64,000 nt of DNA from Wuchereria bancrofti (taxonomy: Eukaryota; Nematoda; Chromadorea; Rhabditida; Onchocercidae): positions 10,413,251-10,477,250 of the forward strand of contig SSBO01000003.1 of NCBI GenBank assembly GCA_005281725.1, written 5' to 3'. Below are positions 12,991-29,100 of this stretch, piece by piece (the first letter of the stretch is position 1; each line of letters starts with the position of its first letter). The notes under the pieces were generated by a model, which saw nothing but the letters and a program-made list of their open reading frames with translations, ran no database searches and was not told the DNA's origin. Made by a program: the position numbers and the translations under genes.

Positions 12991-14132
12991 GACGAATCAA
13001 TCATTAAGGACTGTATTTTATGACAAGCAATTATTAGAAAATAGAATAAGTTCAATTAACTTATCAAGTAAATGTTTAACTGCTTTGATATATAAGATAA
13101 ATAATTTTATTTGCAGAAATCAATAAAAAAATACTTTCAAACTTCTTATATTTTATTTTACCTTAAAAAAAGTAAAAAACAGAAATTATTCAATAATTAC
13201 TTCGAGTAATAAAATTGGAAAAGAAATACAAATTAATTATAACACTTGCTGAAAACATACAATACTGAACGGTCAGTTCTTTTCAATATTATAGCAGAAA
13301 AAAAAAGATAGCATTGGTAATTAATACATTAATAAAATTGATTTTTTTGATATATTTTTTAAATTTCTTTAAAATTTTCAAACTTTCTTTTTTTGTCATT
13401 TTTGATTGTTTGAGTTTTAAATTAATCAATTCAGTTGCTAAACAAAATAAATCATTTCCAATTTTGATTATATTAATTATTTTTCTTCCACTTTTAAACA
13501 TATCGCCATTGCCATTATTATTTTTTGTTTTTTTGTTTTTGTTTTTCTTTTGAAACAATTGAAAATATCAATGAGTTTTTCGAAAGAAAAAAAGATAGTC
13601 AGGAAAGAAAAATTAAAGCAAATCAAAAAGCAAAAGAAATATTTTTTTAATTTTTGCTTTTTCTTTGAATTTGAATTTTTTTCGAATTCTTACTCAAAAA
13701 TAAAATTATACTTTATAGTACCAGTAATTATTGATTAGATATCGCAAAGAAGTAATTAATAATATTTTAAAAAGGTGAAAAAAAAAAGAAAAAATATTAA
13801 ATGCATAAACTGATAATTAATTAATTAGTAGTAGATAATTTAAGCAGCAGCAGGGCGATTTCTTTAAATGGAACATCAAATATGCAAAAAGGCATTTATT
13901 AATTAATAAATGATAATATATTTGTGGATTAATTAATATGTTTTTTCTTTGTTAATAAATGAAGTCATTAATTAATAAATAAGCCTTTTTCAAGAATGAA
14001 ATATGAAAAATACAGTTCTGAATTAAATTTTTGTTTTTTTTTTTTCATTCCTTCATCGTATATTTGAATAATTTTTCTCATCCAATCATTTCATCTTTCG
14101 ATTTTCCTTTCTTCCTTTGTTCTTTTTTTTTT

Positions 14133-17100
14133 TTAAGTCGCTTTTGATAATGCAACCAATCGTTTACCATTGCAATTTTTGCAGTACAAATGTTGATCCA
14201 ATGGATAACATCTATAATTATTAATTATTTATTTTATTTTACTTTATTATTCTTTTTTCTTTTAAAAAAGAAAATTCATTTAGCTATAAATTGTAAATGT
14301 TTTATTCTTGTTTTTCTTTTTCTGTCAAAATTAATTTGAATGATAAAAAATTTGAAATTTATCTTTGATATAGTATTTTTTTTAGTGCAATTTGTATTTA
14401 AAAAATAATAATAATAATAATAGAAATCATTCATTGTTTGCATAATTCCTCTTTTATACATATTATCAATTATTTTTTTATTGAGTACAGAAAATTATTT
14501 TAAGTTAACATGTTTTCTATGTTTTGTATTTTTTTTAATGCAATTTAATTAAGTAAAAATGCAAGTAAACAGTTTATTTATCGAAGATTATCTATAATTT
14601 GCATGTTTTGCATGCAAATTTAATTTTAGGAAATGTAAGTGATTAATTGTAAAGTGTGTTAATGTAAGTGATTAATTTTTAATTCTACTCAATTTTTTTT
14701 TCGCATATAAACTAATAGTAGAAATGCAAGTGTAAGCAATTATTTAAGATTATGAACAAATTAATATTTAAGATAAATATTTTAATTACAAATTTTAATC
14801 ATTCAAATACTTTATTTTCAAGATTATCATATATAATTAAAAAAAAAATTACCTTTTAAGATAGTCATTTCTACGATTTCCTTGTACATATATATTTAAA
14901 TTTTTTTATTCTTTTTTTTTTTGAAAAAATTTTCAAATATTTTACCCTTGTCCTTCAATTTTTGAATTTAATTGCATATTACAATCTTCGCATCGATAGC
15001 AATGAACATGAAAACTTTTATCCATTGCAACAACTCGTACTGATTCTTCTTCACCTTCCTCAGGTATAATTGGTTTCGAGCATACTGCACATCGAGGAGC
15101 AAATTTTCTGAAAAAAAAAAAATTATAAAAATTAATAAAAATATTTTTATGTAAAATTAAACTGAATTAAAACTATGCTAATATCATTTAAATTTCCAAG
15201 AAAATTCTTTTTTTTTTTTTTAAATGTTAACAGTAGAAAATGAAATAAAAAAAAAAATGTATTTTCTGGAGAAATTTGTTTTAACCAAACTTTTGCTTAT
15301 AATATATTCAGATTGATTTCTTATTTTTTTTCTATATTGGAAATAAAAAAAAATTGAGTCAAAGAAAAAAAAAATGAAAAGTTAAAATTTTTCAAAATGA
15401 TAACTTTTTGTCTTTATTTTACAGAAAAAAAAAAAAGAAATATGTTAAAATAAGAAATAAAAATTTTCTTTCATCCATTTTCCTCAATAATATTATATTC
15501 CCCTCAGAATTCATTTTATTTTTGTAAAATAAACCAAAAAATTTTGAAGAAAAAAAAACGGAAAAAGAAAAAAAGTGGAAAAAAGAAGAAATATTTCATA
15601 AACAGGTATTACTTATTACTTTTATGAAATAAAACTTTTACTACCTATTATTACTCGCTGCTAACAATTGATAAATAATTTAAATATGCAAAAGGAAATG
15701 AAATAATATTTTACTTGCTGTTAAAATATATAATTTGAGTATATTCAATTGGATTTATTCATATAAAATATCTAAAATATATAAAGTAAAAATATACAAA
15801 AGCAGAGTAAAGCAAATATTTTATATAAAGTATTCGAGTACGTGCAACTAATTACTTGTTTATTCATATAAAGTAAGAGTAAAGTAAATATCCTATATAA
15901 AGTATTGCGTTCGAGTATATGCAACTATTACTTACTTATATTTTTGTTTATTGAAATTAGCCAATTGGAATTAAACTAACCAATATTTGTTTATTTCAAC
16001 CTCCAATTCGTCGTATGCAATTAATTATTTATTTATTTGTTTACAATAAATTATCCAAATATAAAAGTTATTATTTTCTTACTCACTTATATACTCAAAC
16101 AATATATTTTAAATAGAGATTATCACGTAAATATTGTTGCAAAAGCTTATTTAACAAATTTTTGTAAACAAACAATTAAAAATCAACAAAAATTTACTTA
16201 AACAATATTTCCATTACAAAAAAAAAATTCCAAAGTGAAACTTACATTTTATTCATTTTACTTTTAAATACAACTTTGAATAAAAATTTCATAGCAAATT
16301 AACCATTTTTATTTGTTTTTTTTTTGAATAAACACTTCAATAAAACAACAATAAAATTTTTTTTCAAATTTAAAGATTTTTCGAATTTTTTTTATTTAAT
16401 CTGAAAAAAACCAAATTGGAAAACTCAAAAAAAAGAAAAAAAATGTAACAATTATTTAGGTTAACATAAATAATAATAATTAATAATAAGAATAATAATA
16501 AAATTATAGGAGACACTTTTTGTTTCCATTTTTAATTTCAAAATAAAATTTGATTTTTTTTTTTTTAAGAAGAAAACAATTCTATTAATAATAGTAATAA
16601 CTTACTCATGGAAACATACAACACAGTGTACTTTATTAGTTGAATCAACGGTAAATGGAACACCATCTAAGCATTTTTTGCAAATGGTACAAACAAAACA
16701 ATCCGGATGATATGTACCACCGGTTGCACGTAATAACTTTTCCGTAATCGGTTTACCGCAACTGTTACATTTTTCTAATGATTTCTGCAAATATTATATG
16801 CTTTAAAATTTTATTAATTAATTAAAAAAAAAGGTAATAAACCTTTTTTTTTTTTTGAAAGGTAATAAACTAAAATAGCAAAAAATACATATTGATAAAC
16901 AAAAAATATTAGCAAAAAAAGAAGAGTTCAAACAATTTCAATAAATAATTATAAAGAATATTTTCGCTAGTAATTGTATTTCATTTCATCTGCTATTTTA
17001 TTTTTTCAACTTTCAATTTTTTTTTAGTAAATTTTAAAAATCACAAATTGTCAATTTTAAAAAATGATAGATAAATATAAATAAAAATTTATTTTCAAAA

Positions 17101-20100
17101 GAACTTGAATTTTTTGCTTTGCTCCTAGTTTTTTTTTTACAAAACTATAAACCCATCGAATTTTTTATATAATTAATACGATAATCACAATATATCGAGA
17201 ATAAATGAATTGAATTTATATCAAAATTGGTTATACTTATTTTAATTACTATCACACTTTCTAAATTATGTAATATTGGATTATATTATGAAAGTATTCG
17301 AATTAATTTCTTCCACAAAAACAAAAACATAAATACTTTCGAAAAAAAAGAAAATAAATTAAAAAATAATTTAAGGAATACGATAATAATTAAAGAAATT
17401 TTTTTCTTTTTTTTCCAATTAAAAATTTAACGTCTCATAGGTTAATTTAATATGTAGCAATTAATTATTTTAGAATTTTCATACTATTTTTAGCATATAA
17501 AATATATTTTGTACAAAATTGAATTTAATAAATTTAATAGGAATATGTAATGAATTCATGTTATATTGCATTCATTATATTTCTGATATAATATAATGAA
17601 ATAATGAATTTAATATAATTTAATGCATAAATATAATAAATTTATTGTATGAACTTGGATAATTTGTTTTATAATTAAAAAAAAAAACAATAATTCAGGA
17701 AATATAGCAATTTAATAATAAACTAATCAAATTGAAGGAAAAGAATTCCCTTTTTTTAATGATTAAAACATAGAATTTAATAAATATTTAATATGAATTA
17801 ATTAGTAAAATTTTTTGAGAATTAAAATAATGAAAGTAATAAAATTGTAAAAGAATTATTTGCAAATGAATCAAAATATAAAATTTTGATAAATATTAAA
17901 TGCAAGGTAATTTTAAAAATTAAAATTTAAAATAAATTTTCTTCCTTTTATTTCTACTTGCCATATAATCTTACTCACTTACTTCCACTTACCATATAAT
18001 CTTACTTACTGTCACTTACCATATAATCTTGTTTACTATCACTTACCATGTAATCTTACTGTCACTTACCATATAATCTTACTTACTGTCACTTACCATA
18101 TAATCTTGTTTACTGTCACTTACCATGTAATCTTACTGTCACTTACCATATAATCTTGCTTATTTACTTTCACTTACCGCATAATCTTACTTACTTGCTT
18201 TCAATTACTTACTTTTGCTAATCATATAATCTCACTTACTTACTTACTTTAACTTACTTACCGTATAATCATCCTCACAAAGTGGATGACCATCGACATT
18301 ATAAAATGAGCCACCAGCAAGTTGTTTATCACATTGTTTGCATGTGAAACATTTTACATGATACATTTGACCAATTGCTGTACAGCCTGGTTGTTCATTT
18401 GTGATATTTCCACCACATTTACAGCAATTATCTGAAATTAAATTAATTTCAATGTTAAATCAAACTAAATGTGACAAAGTTTAATTAATGTATTTATCCT
18501 TAAAAGCAAAAGAAAAAAATAGAAGTTATAAAGAAAAAATCAACTTGAAACGTTAATAAAAAAAAATAGATAAAAAAAATTTTCGTTATTTTCAATTTTA
18601 TTGTTTTTTCGTTTTTTTCACACTTTTTTTTAATTTTTTTTCACACATTTTCTTTCTTTTCCATTTTTTTTTATTTTATATTAATTAATAATTCTTACCC
18701 ATACAAATATATATGTTTATGTATATGTATACAAAATATATGTAAGATTTATTTTCTTGTGTCGATTATTTGCACCAAATTGTTTTAATTTAGAAAAAAC
18801 ATTTGAATTTTTTTTTAACCTAAAATAATAGAATGCAAATTTTTATAACAAATTGTATATTTTATTAAATTCAATCGAATTAACAAAGTAACGCGCGTTC
18901 TTTTTGTTTTTGTCCTTTTTTCATTTTTAAAATAGAAAAAAAAGAAAACGAGAAATTTATCAAATTATCACTACTCATTCTTATTATTAATATAATAAAT
19001 GAATAGAAAAATTTTTACATTTTATTAAAAACAATGGGAATTAAAAAAAAACATGCAAGTAAAAAGATAAAGTGTCAAAATTTTTAAAAAATGATTTAAA
19101 ATTATAGCACCAGCCTCATTCATTCATCATTACTCATTTAATAAATTCTATTAAAATAATAATTAAAAATTATTATTTGAAAATAAAATAAATGGAGGGT
19201 GAGAGAGAGAAATGGAGAGAGAGAGAAAAAAAAATTTTATGAAACAGAAAGGAAAAAATGAAGAAGGAAAAAAAAAGCAAAAAAGCTAAGAATAATTTCA
19301 CATTATTTTAACAAGTGATGAAAAAGATGAATCAACAAGTAAAATGAATTTTTCATTAGCTCTTTCTTTCCAACAAATTTCGTTCATTTTCTTTTTTTTT
19401 TTCTTGATTGCTTTACTCTTTTTTTTTTCTCGTTATTTCGATTAAATTTGTCTAACTTTTAACTAACGAACAGTTTCCACTCATTGTATTTTCTGTAAAA
19501 GAAATGTAAAAAATGAATGAAAGTAGCAAATAAAAGTGATAAGATAATGATAATTAACAAATGTAAGATATTTTTCAAAATAAAAAAAGGAAAAACAAAA
19601 AGGAAAAATAACATTTATCAGTTTCAAAAATGGATTTTTTTCTATAAAATACAAAAAAAAAAAATATTGTTAAAAATTTCCAAATTTATTTATTTTATTG
19701 AAAATGAAAATAATAAAGAAATGTAATAATACTTAAGCAAAAAAAAAGAAGAAAAGTAAAAATAAACAAAGAAATAGAAATGACAAGTAATACTAATTAT
19801 ATTTAATTGTGATTTCAGATTAAATTTGCAGTAAATAGAAATACAAAAAAAAAGAGAGAAATAGTAGGAAGAAAAAAGATAAAATGAAATATATGGATGA
19901 GTTAACATATTTGATGTAAAATTTTATGCATTGAAAAATTTTTCCATAAATTCTTCATGTTTAGCTTAATGTTTGCTAATGCAACTGTTTCCGTTCCATT
20001 TCTATTTTCGGTTTTTTTTTCCTTTTTTTTAAATTTAACGCTTACAGAAATTGTTTAATATTCAGTAGTAATGATAATAACAGTAATAATAACAATAATA

Positions 20101-23100
20101 ATACAATAATGATAATAAAATAATAGTAATGATAAAAATAAATTATAATAACAGCGATAATGAAATAACATTAATGATAACATTAAATAATAATAATAAT
20201 TAATGATGATATTATAATAATTATGATTGTTATTATTAAGAGTAATTAATAATGCTATCAATGATAGTAATAATAACAATGATAATAATAGGAATAGCAA
20301 TAACAATAATAATATAATGATAACAACGATGATAATTAATAACGATAATTAATAATAATTATGATAATAACAAATAAAATATCAATGGTAACAATTTTAT
20401 AAATTCTCCTATTGATCTAATACTTTATTTTTTAAGTTTTACAAAGAAACCAATGATTTAAAAATGACGTAATAGGAATGACAATAATAATAACAATAAA
20501 CAAATCGTGATATTAGAATTAAGAAATCGTGATATTAAATTGTTGGCTTATTTTAAATCAATCCGTGAATAGCTAAGTAACCAAAATTTAGGATGTTAAA
20601 AAATGCAAATTTTAAATTTTATGCTCAAATAGGAGGAGGGGCAAGCAAAAAAGAAAAAAGATGAGAAGAGATGAGAAATTAAATATCTATGTCAAGTTCT
20701 CGTCAAAAATTTCAAATTGAAGTTATCCATTTCAGAATAAGAAAATATCGTCCTAAAATAACAACTATGAATTTCATGAAAGATTATTATTGTTATTTGG
20801 GATAAAAAAAAAATAAGTAAAAATTGATAGCATTTCTATTTTTCCTTTCAATTTTCCATTTTCTTTTTCTTTTTCAGAATTTCATCCATACAACTTATGC
20901 ACAATTCTTCTTTAATACTTTTATTTTTTTAAAGAAAAAAAACTGTGATAAAAAAGTACAAAATTTTTGAAGTATTTTTTCTCCGACTTTTCATTGAATA
21001 AAAAGATAAAATTGATTTAATTAACAAATAATTGAATATAAAGAAAGAATTGATTTAATTAACAAATTCATTTAATTGTTCCTTTTTCTCTCTCTTCTCT
21101 TAGAGCCTTCTAAATTTATTACATTTAAACTTAAGAATCTTTTGATCGAAATACATATTATATTATATTATATGTGAGTGAATAATATTTTTTAATATTT
21201 ATTCAATAAATATTTTCAATTCCAACAACTATCATTCATTCATAGTTGATGTGATAGATGATAAGAATGAGAAATAATCGAAATATTCAAAATATTTTCT
21301 AATCGCTCCTTCGATCAAAAATTTAATTTCATTTAATTAGAAATTTAGAAATGAAAAAAGAACAGATAGGATTGTTGAATGCAAAGGTTAAAAAACTTTA
21401 TGGCCTATTTATTTATTTGTTTTTCCCTTTATTTGTCTAAACCAATATTCGCGTAATTACGACTTAGTTGTTTAAATTTTAATTAAAATTTCAGCTAAAA
21501 TGAAAATGGTGCATATTATTAATGCAATAACATCATACAAGCCTTATAATATAAGTAATAGTAATAATAATAATACTAATAACAATAATATAATAATAGC
21601 AATAACAGCGATATAATAATAATAGTAATAATAATAATAATAATAATGATAATAATAATAGTAATAATAATAATAGGAGAAAATAATATATTATTTTATA
21701 TTAATGAATTGTGTATAATATAAATACACTATATTATTATATTATATTTTATTACATTATTTATTAAATATATTAGTTCCATTAAGTATTTTTTTGCTAG
21801 TGTATTAATCAATTTATAAATATATTAACATTACTAATTTTATCAAGGATTTTATTAAGTAATTTTAATCAAGTGTTTGTTGAATATGTTAAGTACTGAA
21901 TTGATATCTAAAAATTTTCATTTTTATGTTTAATTAAAAGGATTTACTAAAGTATTACTGATAATAAAAGATAAAGATTAAAGTTAGTAATAATAAAAAG
22001 TTTATGAAAAAAAATGTATACAAATGAAATGTAGCAAAAAAAATTAATTTCAAAATTTCACTTAAATTTTTCCCTATTTCTACTTTATTTATTCTTCTTT
22101 TTTTTGTTCAATTTTAGAGAAAGGAAAAACGATTTAAAATATTCATTAATTATGATAATTACGCAACAGTCAATTTTTAATTTTCTTTTATTTTTTTATT
22201 CCATTTAATTCCTTCCTGTTTCCCTCTACTTTTTCTCTCTCTTCTCCTCTCTCCTTTTTCTCTTTCTCTCTCTTTTCCAATTCTTCTTCCTTTTTTTTCC
22301 CCTTCTTTCTTCTCTTTTTTTTTTTTTTTTTGTCTGAAATGAATCGAACAAAAAAAGAGAAAAAATGGAAAGAGACAAAGAAAAAAGAAAAAGTGAAAAA
22401 AAAAAAAATTTTTGAAAAAGAGATGAAATTTCTTTTCGTTTTTTTTTCCTCGTTTTTAAAATATTTTAATTTGACAAAGTGCAGGAAATTTTTACAGATT
22501 CTATAACCAATTTTTTCCATTTCTTTAAATTTTAATCCAAAAAAAAAAAGGACAAACGAACAGAAACTTTTATTTGTCTCTTTTTTTAAACTATCACATT
22601 TATTTTTTGAAATGACCAAATTTACATTTTGAAATGAAAGAAACATGAAATATTTCAAATAAAAGCTGAATGAGTTATTAAATTTATATAGATTTGAAGA
22701 AATTCACTTTTTCCTCCTTTTTTTTTTTTTCATTTCAGTTGCGCAAAATTTGCTTTCATTTTCATTTTTGCATTCATCTTCATTTTTCTTTTTTTGACAT
22801 AAAAAAAATTACAAAAAACTTTACAATTTTACAAATAATTTTTACTTGCATTTTAAATAATTACAATATCCGTTTGAGCAAAAAAAAAAAGAGAAAATTC
22901 TCCCATCAATTCAATTTTAAATATTAAAAAAAAAATGGAAGATGAAAAAATTGGCAATAAAAAAAAAGTTTTAAACGCAGAGTTATTACTAAGAAATAAG
23001 ATTTTAAACAATTTTATGGTACGTATGAAAAAAGGAAACAAAAAATTCCATTTATATTTAAAATATATTATCAAATATTTATATTTATCAAATATATCAA

Positions 23101-26100
23101 ATATTTATATTAGAATTAAACATTTTAAAAGATTTAATTAAATAAAATTTATGCAAGAGCAAAAGGCTCAAAAATTCAAAAATTGCATTTTACTTTTTTT
23201 TCAACCATTTTTTTTTTCACATATTTTGTTTTTTTTCTAATTTTTAGTAATATTGCATAAATAATTTAGTATTTATGTATAATATTGATCATAAAATTTA
23301 TTCTATTAATTAATTTAATATATTATATATCATTAATTGTATTGATATTTTATATTCATTATATACTATCATTAATTATATTAATCATATTAATTAATTA
23401 TATTGATATTTTATATTAATTATATCGTCAATTGTTTTATATCATTGCAAAAAATGAAAAAAAAACTCAATAAAGTTTTATTTCACAATATTATTAATTT
23501 TTTTATGTTCAATTTTTATACTTTTATATTTCAATTCCAATATTTAATAACACATTTCTATAATCTCTAATCATTCACTAATATTTTACTCGGTAAAATT
23601 TTTATTTTCTAATATACAATTATTGAAATATCAATTAATTTAAAAAATAATAAAAGTACTACATAATTTATGATCGACTGACCACAAATGATCGCAAATG
23701 ATCGATTGATCACAAATGATTCAATGATCGTAAATAAAAATTCGATTGTTTATTCATCGAAATACTATCATAAAGTGTAAAATTAATTGATTGAGAGAAA
23801 AAAAATAAATTGAAAATTTATAAATATATCCTTTTCAATATTTTAATTTTATTCCTTAGTAATAATTTTAGTATTTTATGTTTTTTTTTTGCTTCATTGT
23901 AAATATATCAAATAATTATTTTATATTATTGCTCCAAAAAAAAGATTGTCACCAAATTCTATTGTATCACTAAATTTAATTCTTTTCATTTCAATTAACT
24001 AATTATTTGAAATAAAATAAAATAAGATTTTGTACTACTTTTTTTCAACTTTTTTAGAAATTGCTTTTTTTTGTATTTAAAAATTGTTTCAATTCATAAA
24101 TTTCATGAAAATTTGAACTGAAATTGAATGATTTGTTATAATTGTTGATAGAGTCTATTCGTTTCTTAACTTTTTTTTTCATTTTTCTTTCTTTCTTTCT
24201 TTTCTTTTCTCCCTCTCTCTCTCTCTCTCTTTCTTTTTCTCTTTGACATATCATTTAGTAATATTAGTAGTATAAATTTAGAAGTGAAAAATTTCCCATC
24301 TTGTTATTAATCAATAATCAATCATTAACAAAGATAATTGCATTTTGCTTTTTTTTTTTTTGCTTTTCTTTTTTCATTCTCTTTTTCTCTTAATTTAATG
24401 GTAAAATTCAATGAGCTAATTTTAAAAATGAAATATTAGCCAAAATTTGTAAAATAAATGATAGTTTTGCTAATTTTCATTTTAAACATAATTACAAATA
24501 TTTATTTATTTACTTTTTTATCAATAATCAATGAGAATTATCACCTATTATCTACTGTATTTGATATCACCATCAGACATTAATTAATATCTTTTCAAAC
24601 TAATTTTTTTTTCTCTGCCATTTGAATTTCAAAATATGATATAATGGCAAGGAAGAGAGAGAGAGGGAGAGAGAGAGGGGAAAAAAGAAAAAGACAGAAG
24701 AGTTAAAAATGTCACTTTTTTTGTTAATTTAACAAGCATGCTACTGAAATTGTTGACATTTTTTTTCAATTTTCTAATCCAAATCAGTTATATTTAAATT
24801 TTTTTTTTATTTTAACATATTCAATTCCGTCTTTTTTTCTTATCGTCATATTTCTTTCTTTTTTAATATCTTGAGAGAGAGAGAGAGGGAGAGAGAAAAA
24901 AAAATAAAGCATTTCGAAGTAAAATGAGTTAATTAATTTTTTCAACTGATAATCAGTTGACAATTTTTTACTCCTATCAACTACAAACTTCTTACTTTCT
25001 AAACAAATTATATCACTTTATATTTAAAACTAATTATCAATAATCATTTATCATTTCATTTTCTTCATTTACAAACATAATCATTTCATTTCCTTACTCT
25101 AAACATTATCAAATTGGAATATTGGAATTTTTATAAATAAAATAGAAAAAAAAATATGTAAATATTAAAGATGAAAGTAAAGTGATATGAATGAAAAATT
25201 AATTATATGATAAAAATATCAAAATTATGTGATAAATAAAAAATGCAAATTTTATTTAATATTTTTCACTAATATTTTCCTTTCTCATTGTTAACAAACA
25301 AAATATTTGATTTGTATAAAAAAAAAGAAAGGAGAAACAAAGAAAAGAAAATTTCCATTATTTTATTAAATATTATCAGTATTATTAATCATCATATTTT
25401 AGCATGCTAATATCTATATTCTATACTGATATTAAAGAAAAAAAAAAGAAAAATTATACAACAATAAATTTGACAAAATTTTCATTTAAAATTCCTCAAA
25501 TTAGAAAAAAAGTTTTTTAGAATTTTTAAAAATTTTAACATTTACAATAATAATTTTAAATTTTTGCCTAATAAATATCAATTAACAAGTATTATGTTTA
25601 TATTACTTATACTACTGTGCTACTTTTACAGAATGTAATAAATGGAAAAGTAATATACAGTATAAAGTAATAGATTTAAAAATTGTTTGACATTTAAAAA
25701 AGAGAAAAAAAAAAGAAAGAAAATTTGAAAACGCAAGAAAAAAATGGACGAAACACTTCGTTAATTGTTTTGGCTTTTTTTGTTTTGCTAACGCTTTTAT
25801 TTTAAAAATTTTTCAATGATTGCAAAACAAGAAGAAAAATAAAAAAAAAAAAAGGAGGAGGAGAAACAGCTGATAAAAATTTCTCCAATGATTGATAATA
25901 GCTGATAATGATGATAATAACTGATGATGATAATGATACTGATTGATTAACAATCTTTCAAGATACTTTATGCATTTACAACAAAAATATGCATTTAATT
26001 TCAACTTGCGAATTAAATTATTTTTTTCGTTTACTTTTATAAAATTTTTATTTTAAACAATAATTATTCTAAATAGTTACATTTGCACTGTGTTACTTAA

Positions 26101-29100
26101 AATAATTAATTTCACATTACTAATTTTTATTAAAAGTAATTAATTTCACAGTTTTACTATACTCAAATATTTGGTTAGAAATTAAATTTAATAATTACAT
26201 CTGTATTATATTATTTATACTCTATTATATTATATTCAAATATTTAATTATTAATTAATTCAAATATTTGCATTTGTGCACTACATTGAAATATTCAGTA
26301 AAGTTTGATGTGATAATATTAATGCATAATTAATTATTATTCATTGTTTTGATATATTTTTAAATATAACATTTATTCACTGATATATTTTTAAAAATAA
26401 TTTGTTATATTAAAGTTAAAGTTATTAAAAAGTTAAAATTACTGAAATGATCATTGATAATTTCAAAAAATCACTGACAATTTCAAAAAAAAAAAACTTC
26501 CGATAAACCAATATTACAAATCTCAATAATTGCAACAAATAAGACATTATTTTGAATTTTCAGATATTTTTTAATTACCTTTTTTTCTTATGTTTATTTT
26601 GTCCAATTGCTTTTTTATTTATTATTATTATTTTTTTTGATTCAAAATTTTTAATTTCATATCCGTAATGATCGAATGCTGATAAATAAAGAAATAAATC
26701 TTATGAGATTATTTTCAACTTACAAATAAAACATAAAACTTGCAATCATGCAATTTTTTTACTTTTAAAACTTTTTTTTTCTTAATTTAAAGAATTTTTT
26801 TCTCTTAAATTTGCTAATTTTTCTAAATTCACATTCAGTTATTTAACTTTTTCATTTTGATAATTCAAATAAATTATCATTATCAGTGAAATTTTTTCAT
26901 TACCTTTTATACACTTATCACTTCCTTTCCTTTTTCTTATCTTTTCTAAAATAAATTTGAAAACAAGAGAAAAAAAAAGAGTTAAAACGTCCTTGCACTA
27001 CATTTTATCCATTCATTTTACGTTAATTTTCTTTTTCACATAAACGAAACAAAAAGAAAACAAACAAACAAACAAATTCCTATGTGACATTTTTTTATGA
27101 CAGAAATTATATAAATAGTTTAAAGTATTTTTTGAAAAAAGAAAGAAAGAAAGAATTTTTAGTAATTAATTTCATTTTAACGCATTTAAAATAATAGACA
27201 ATAATTATTTTTTTTTAACATTATAAGATAAACGAAGAAGAAGATAATGATAATAATGATTGCATGAAAATGATTATAAGTCCTACTAATTATAATAATA
27301 ATAACAACAATAACAATAATAATAACAGTAATAATAATAATAACAATAATAATAAAATATTTCTTACTATTATCATAATTATACATGTTTATATTTTAAT
27401 TCATTTATTTCAAAATAATAATATCACATTAAATAATTCATCCGTATTTAAATAATAATATTGCGCGCAGAAAAAAAAAAGTCCAATAGCGCATATGAAA
27501 CTGTCAACTAACTTTTTCTTTTTGACCACTTATAATTGACAATATTGTCAATTTTATTCTCATTTCTTTAAATTATAATATATAATCATATCTAACGGTT
27601 TTTTTTATTTTTCCTTTTCTCTTTACAAAAAAAAAAAAAGGAAATTAAAACATTTATTGAATTTATTTTACAAAAATATTCATTAGCCTAAAACTATTAT
27701 ACTAAGAGTATGTCATATTAAATTACACATATTTGTTTTAATTTAGAACGAATGAAAAAAAAAGAAGGAAAATATAAATGAAATAGATAAATTTTGAAAA
27801 AAAAAAGAAATCCTCCATAACATATCTAAAAAATATATATATTATAAATTAAAATATGTAAAATATTTTTTTAATCAAAAAAACTTGGTATTTTAGTTGT
27901 AGTACAGAAATTTAAAAGATGTAAAAGTTAAAAAATAATGACAAAACATGAATATATATTAGATTTAAAAAAAAAGAATATTTGAAGCATTTTTTTTTAA
28001 TAATGAAACTTTACGTTATAGTATAACTCAAAAAAGTTGAAAATAAATAAATAAGATATATTTATTATTATTTATTTAATAACAAAAAAAAAATGTTCAT
28101 TTATCAATATTGAAGATAATTAGAAAAAATAATTATGTGATAAGGTGATAATATATATATGATCTACATAAATATTGGTATAAAAAAAAAGAAACAAATT
28201 CACAAATTTCAATGTAAAAAAATTTCATTGTAGTGCAAGAAAAAAAAAGTGCAAGCAGCTTTGATAAGTGATTTGATATGAAAGTAATGAAAAAATTAAT
28301 AAATTGCTAAAATGTAAAAAAAAGAAATAACAAATTAAAATTTGCAAAAGAATAAAAAACATTGTTGGAAGCAAAAAAAAAAGAGAAAATTGAAGAAAAA
28401 ATAAACAGACAAACAAACAATGAACAGCTGACTAATTAGATGAATCATCCATTTTCTCTGCTTTCTTTCCTCTTTTTTTTTTTTTTTCAAAATATTTCAC
28501 ATTTCGCAAATTTTTCCAAATTACTTGCAATGAAAGAAAGGGGTTTTTTTTTTGCTTTTTGTTGAATTTTATTATTTTAATAATAATTTGTAGCAATTAT
28601 AAAAATGAAACATTTTTACATTTAAAATTAAGAATTTTCATCATTAAATTTGTAGGAAAGAAAAACAATTTCAAGAAATTCCAATTAATGATGAAATAAT
28701 ATTGAAATGATAATAAATTTTTATTAGCTTATGAAAAATTTTCGAACAAGTAAAAATTTCAAATTTATATTAGAAATTTGAAAAACATATCGTTGTGCAA
28801 CTTATGTAACTTTAAAATTAAAAAAAATTTTTTTTTTGTCCTTTCATTTTTTTTCCTGAAAAGAAAAAAGTCACTTAAATTGGAACAATCATTTGCAAAA
28901 GGTTTTCTTTCTTCTTTTCGCACTTTCAAAAAAGAAAAAAAAAAACTGAATGCATGGGTGAAAAAAAAAGTGATAAACATATTTTTCAAATAAATGGGTC
29001 GAATTTAGCATAGCTATCACAAATTCCCAAAAGAGTTGAAAAAAAAAAGGAAAGAAATCAGAAAACATTCAAAAGTTGTGTATTTTTCTGAAAATCTTTT

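Larger units (their letters stand above)
8593..14132. other. Intergenic region between zyxin and the acidic-protein gene
   Basis: 5.5 kb with no recognised exon. In order it holds a long polypurine tract (8990-9500), TTGG-rich and CTAGG-rich stretches (9535-9700), a 165-185-bp degenerate array (10540-11050), an about 52-bp array (11560-11700) and the 155-bp array (12226-12990). The promoter of the acidic-protein gene should lie at its left end; I see no defined element. Confidence 0.6.

Noticed and set aside
22188..22658. 156-codon minus-strand ORF, the second longest open frame in the window
   Set aside because: Runs through polypurine/polypyrimidine tracts; Lys/Glu/Arg and Phe runs only, with an alternative start codon.
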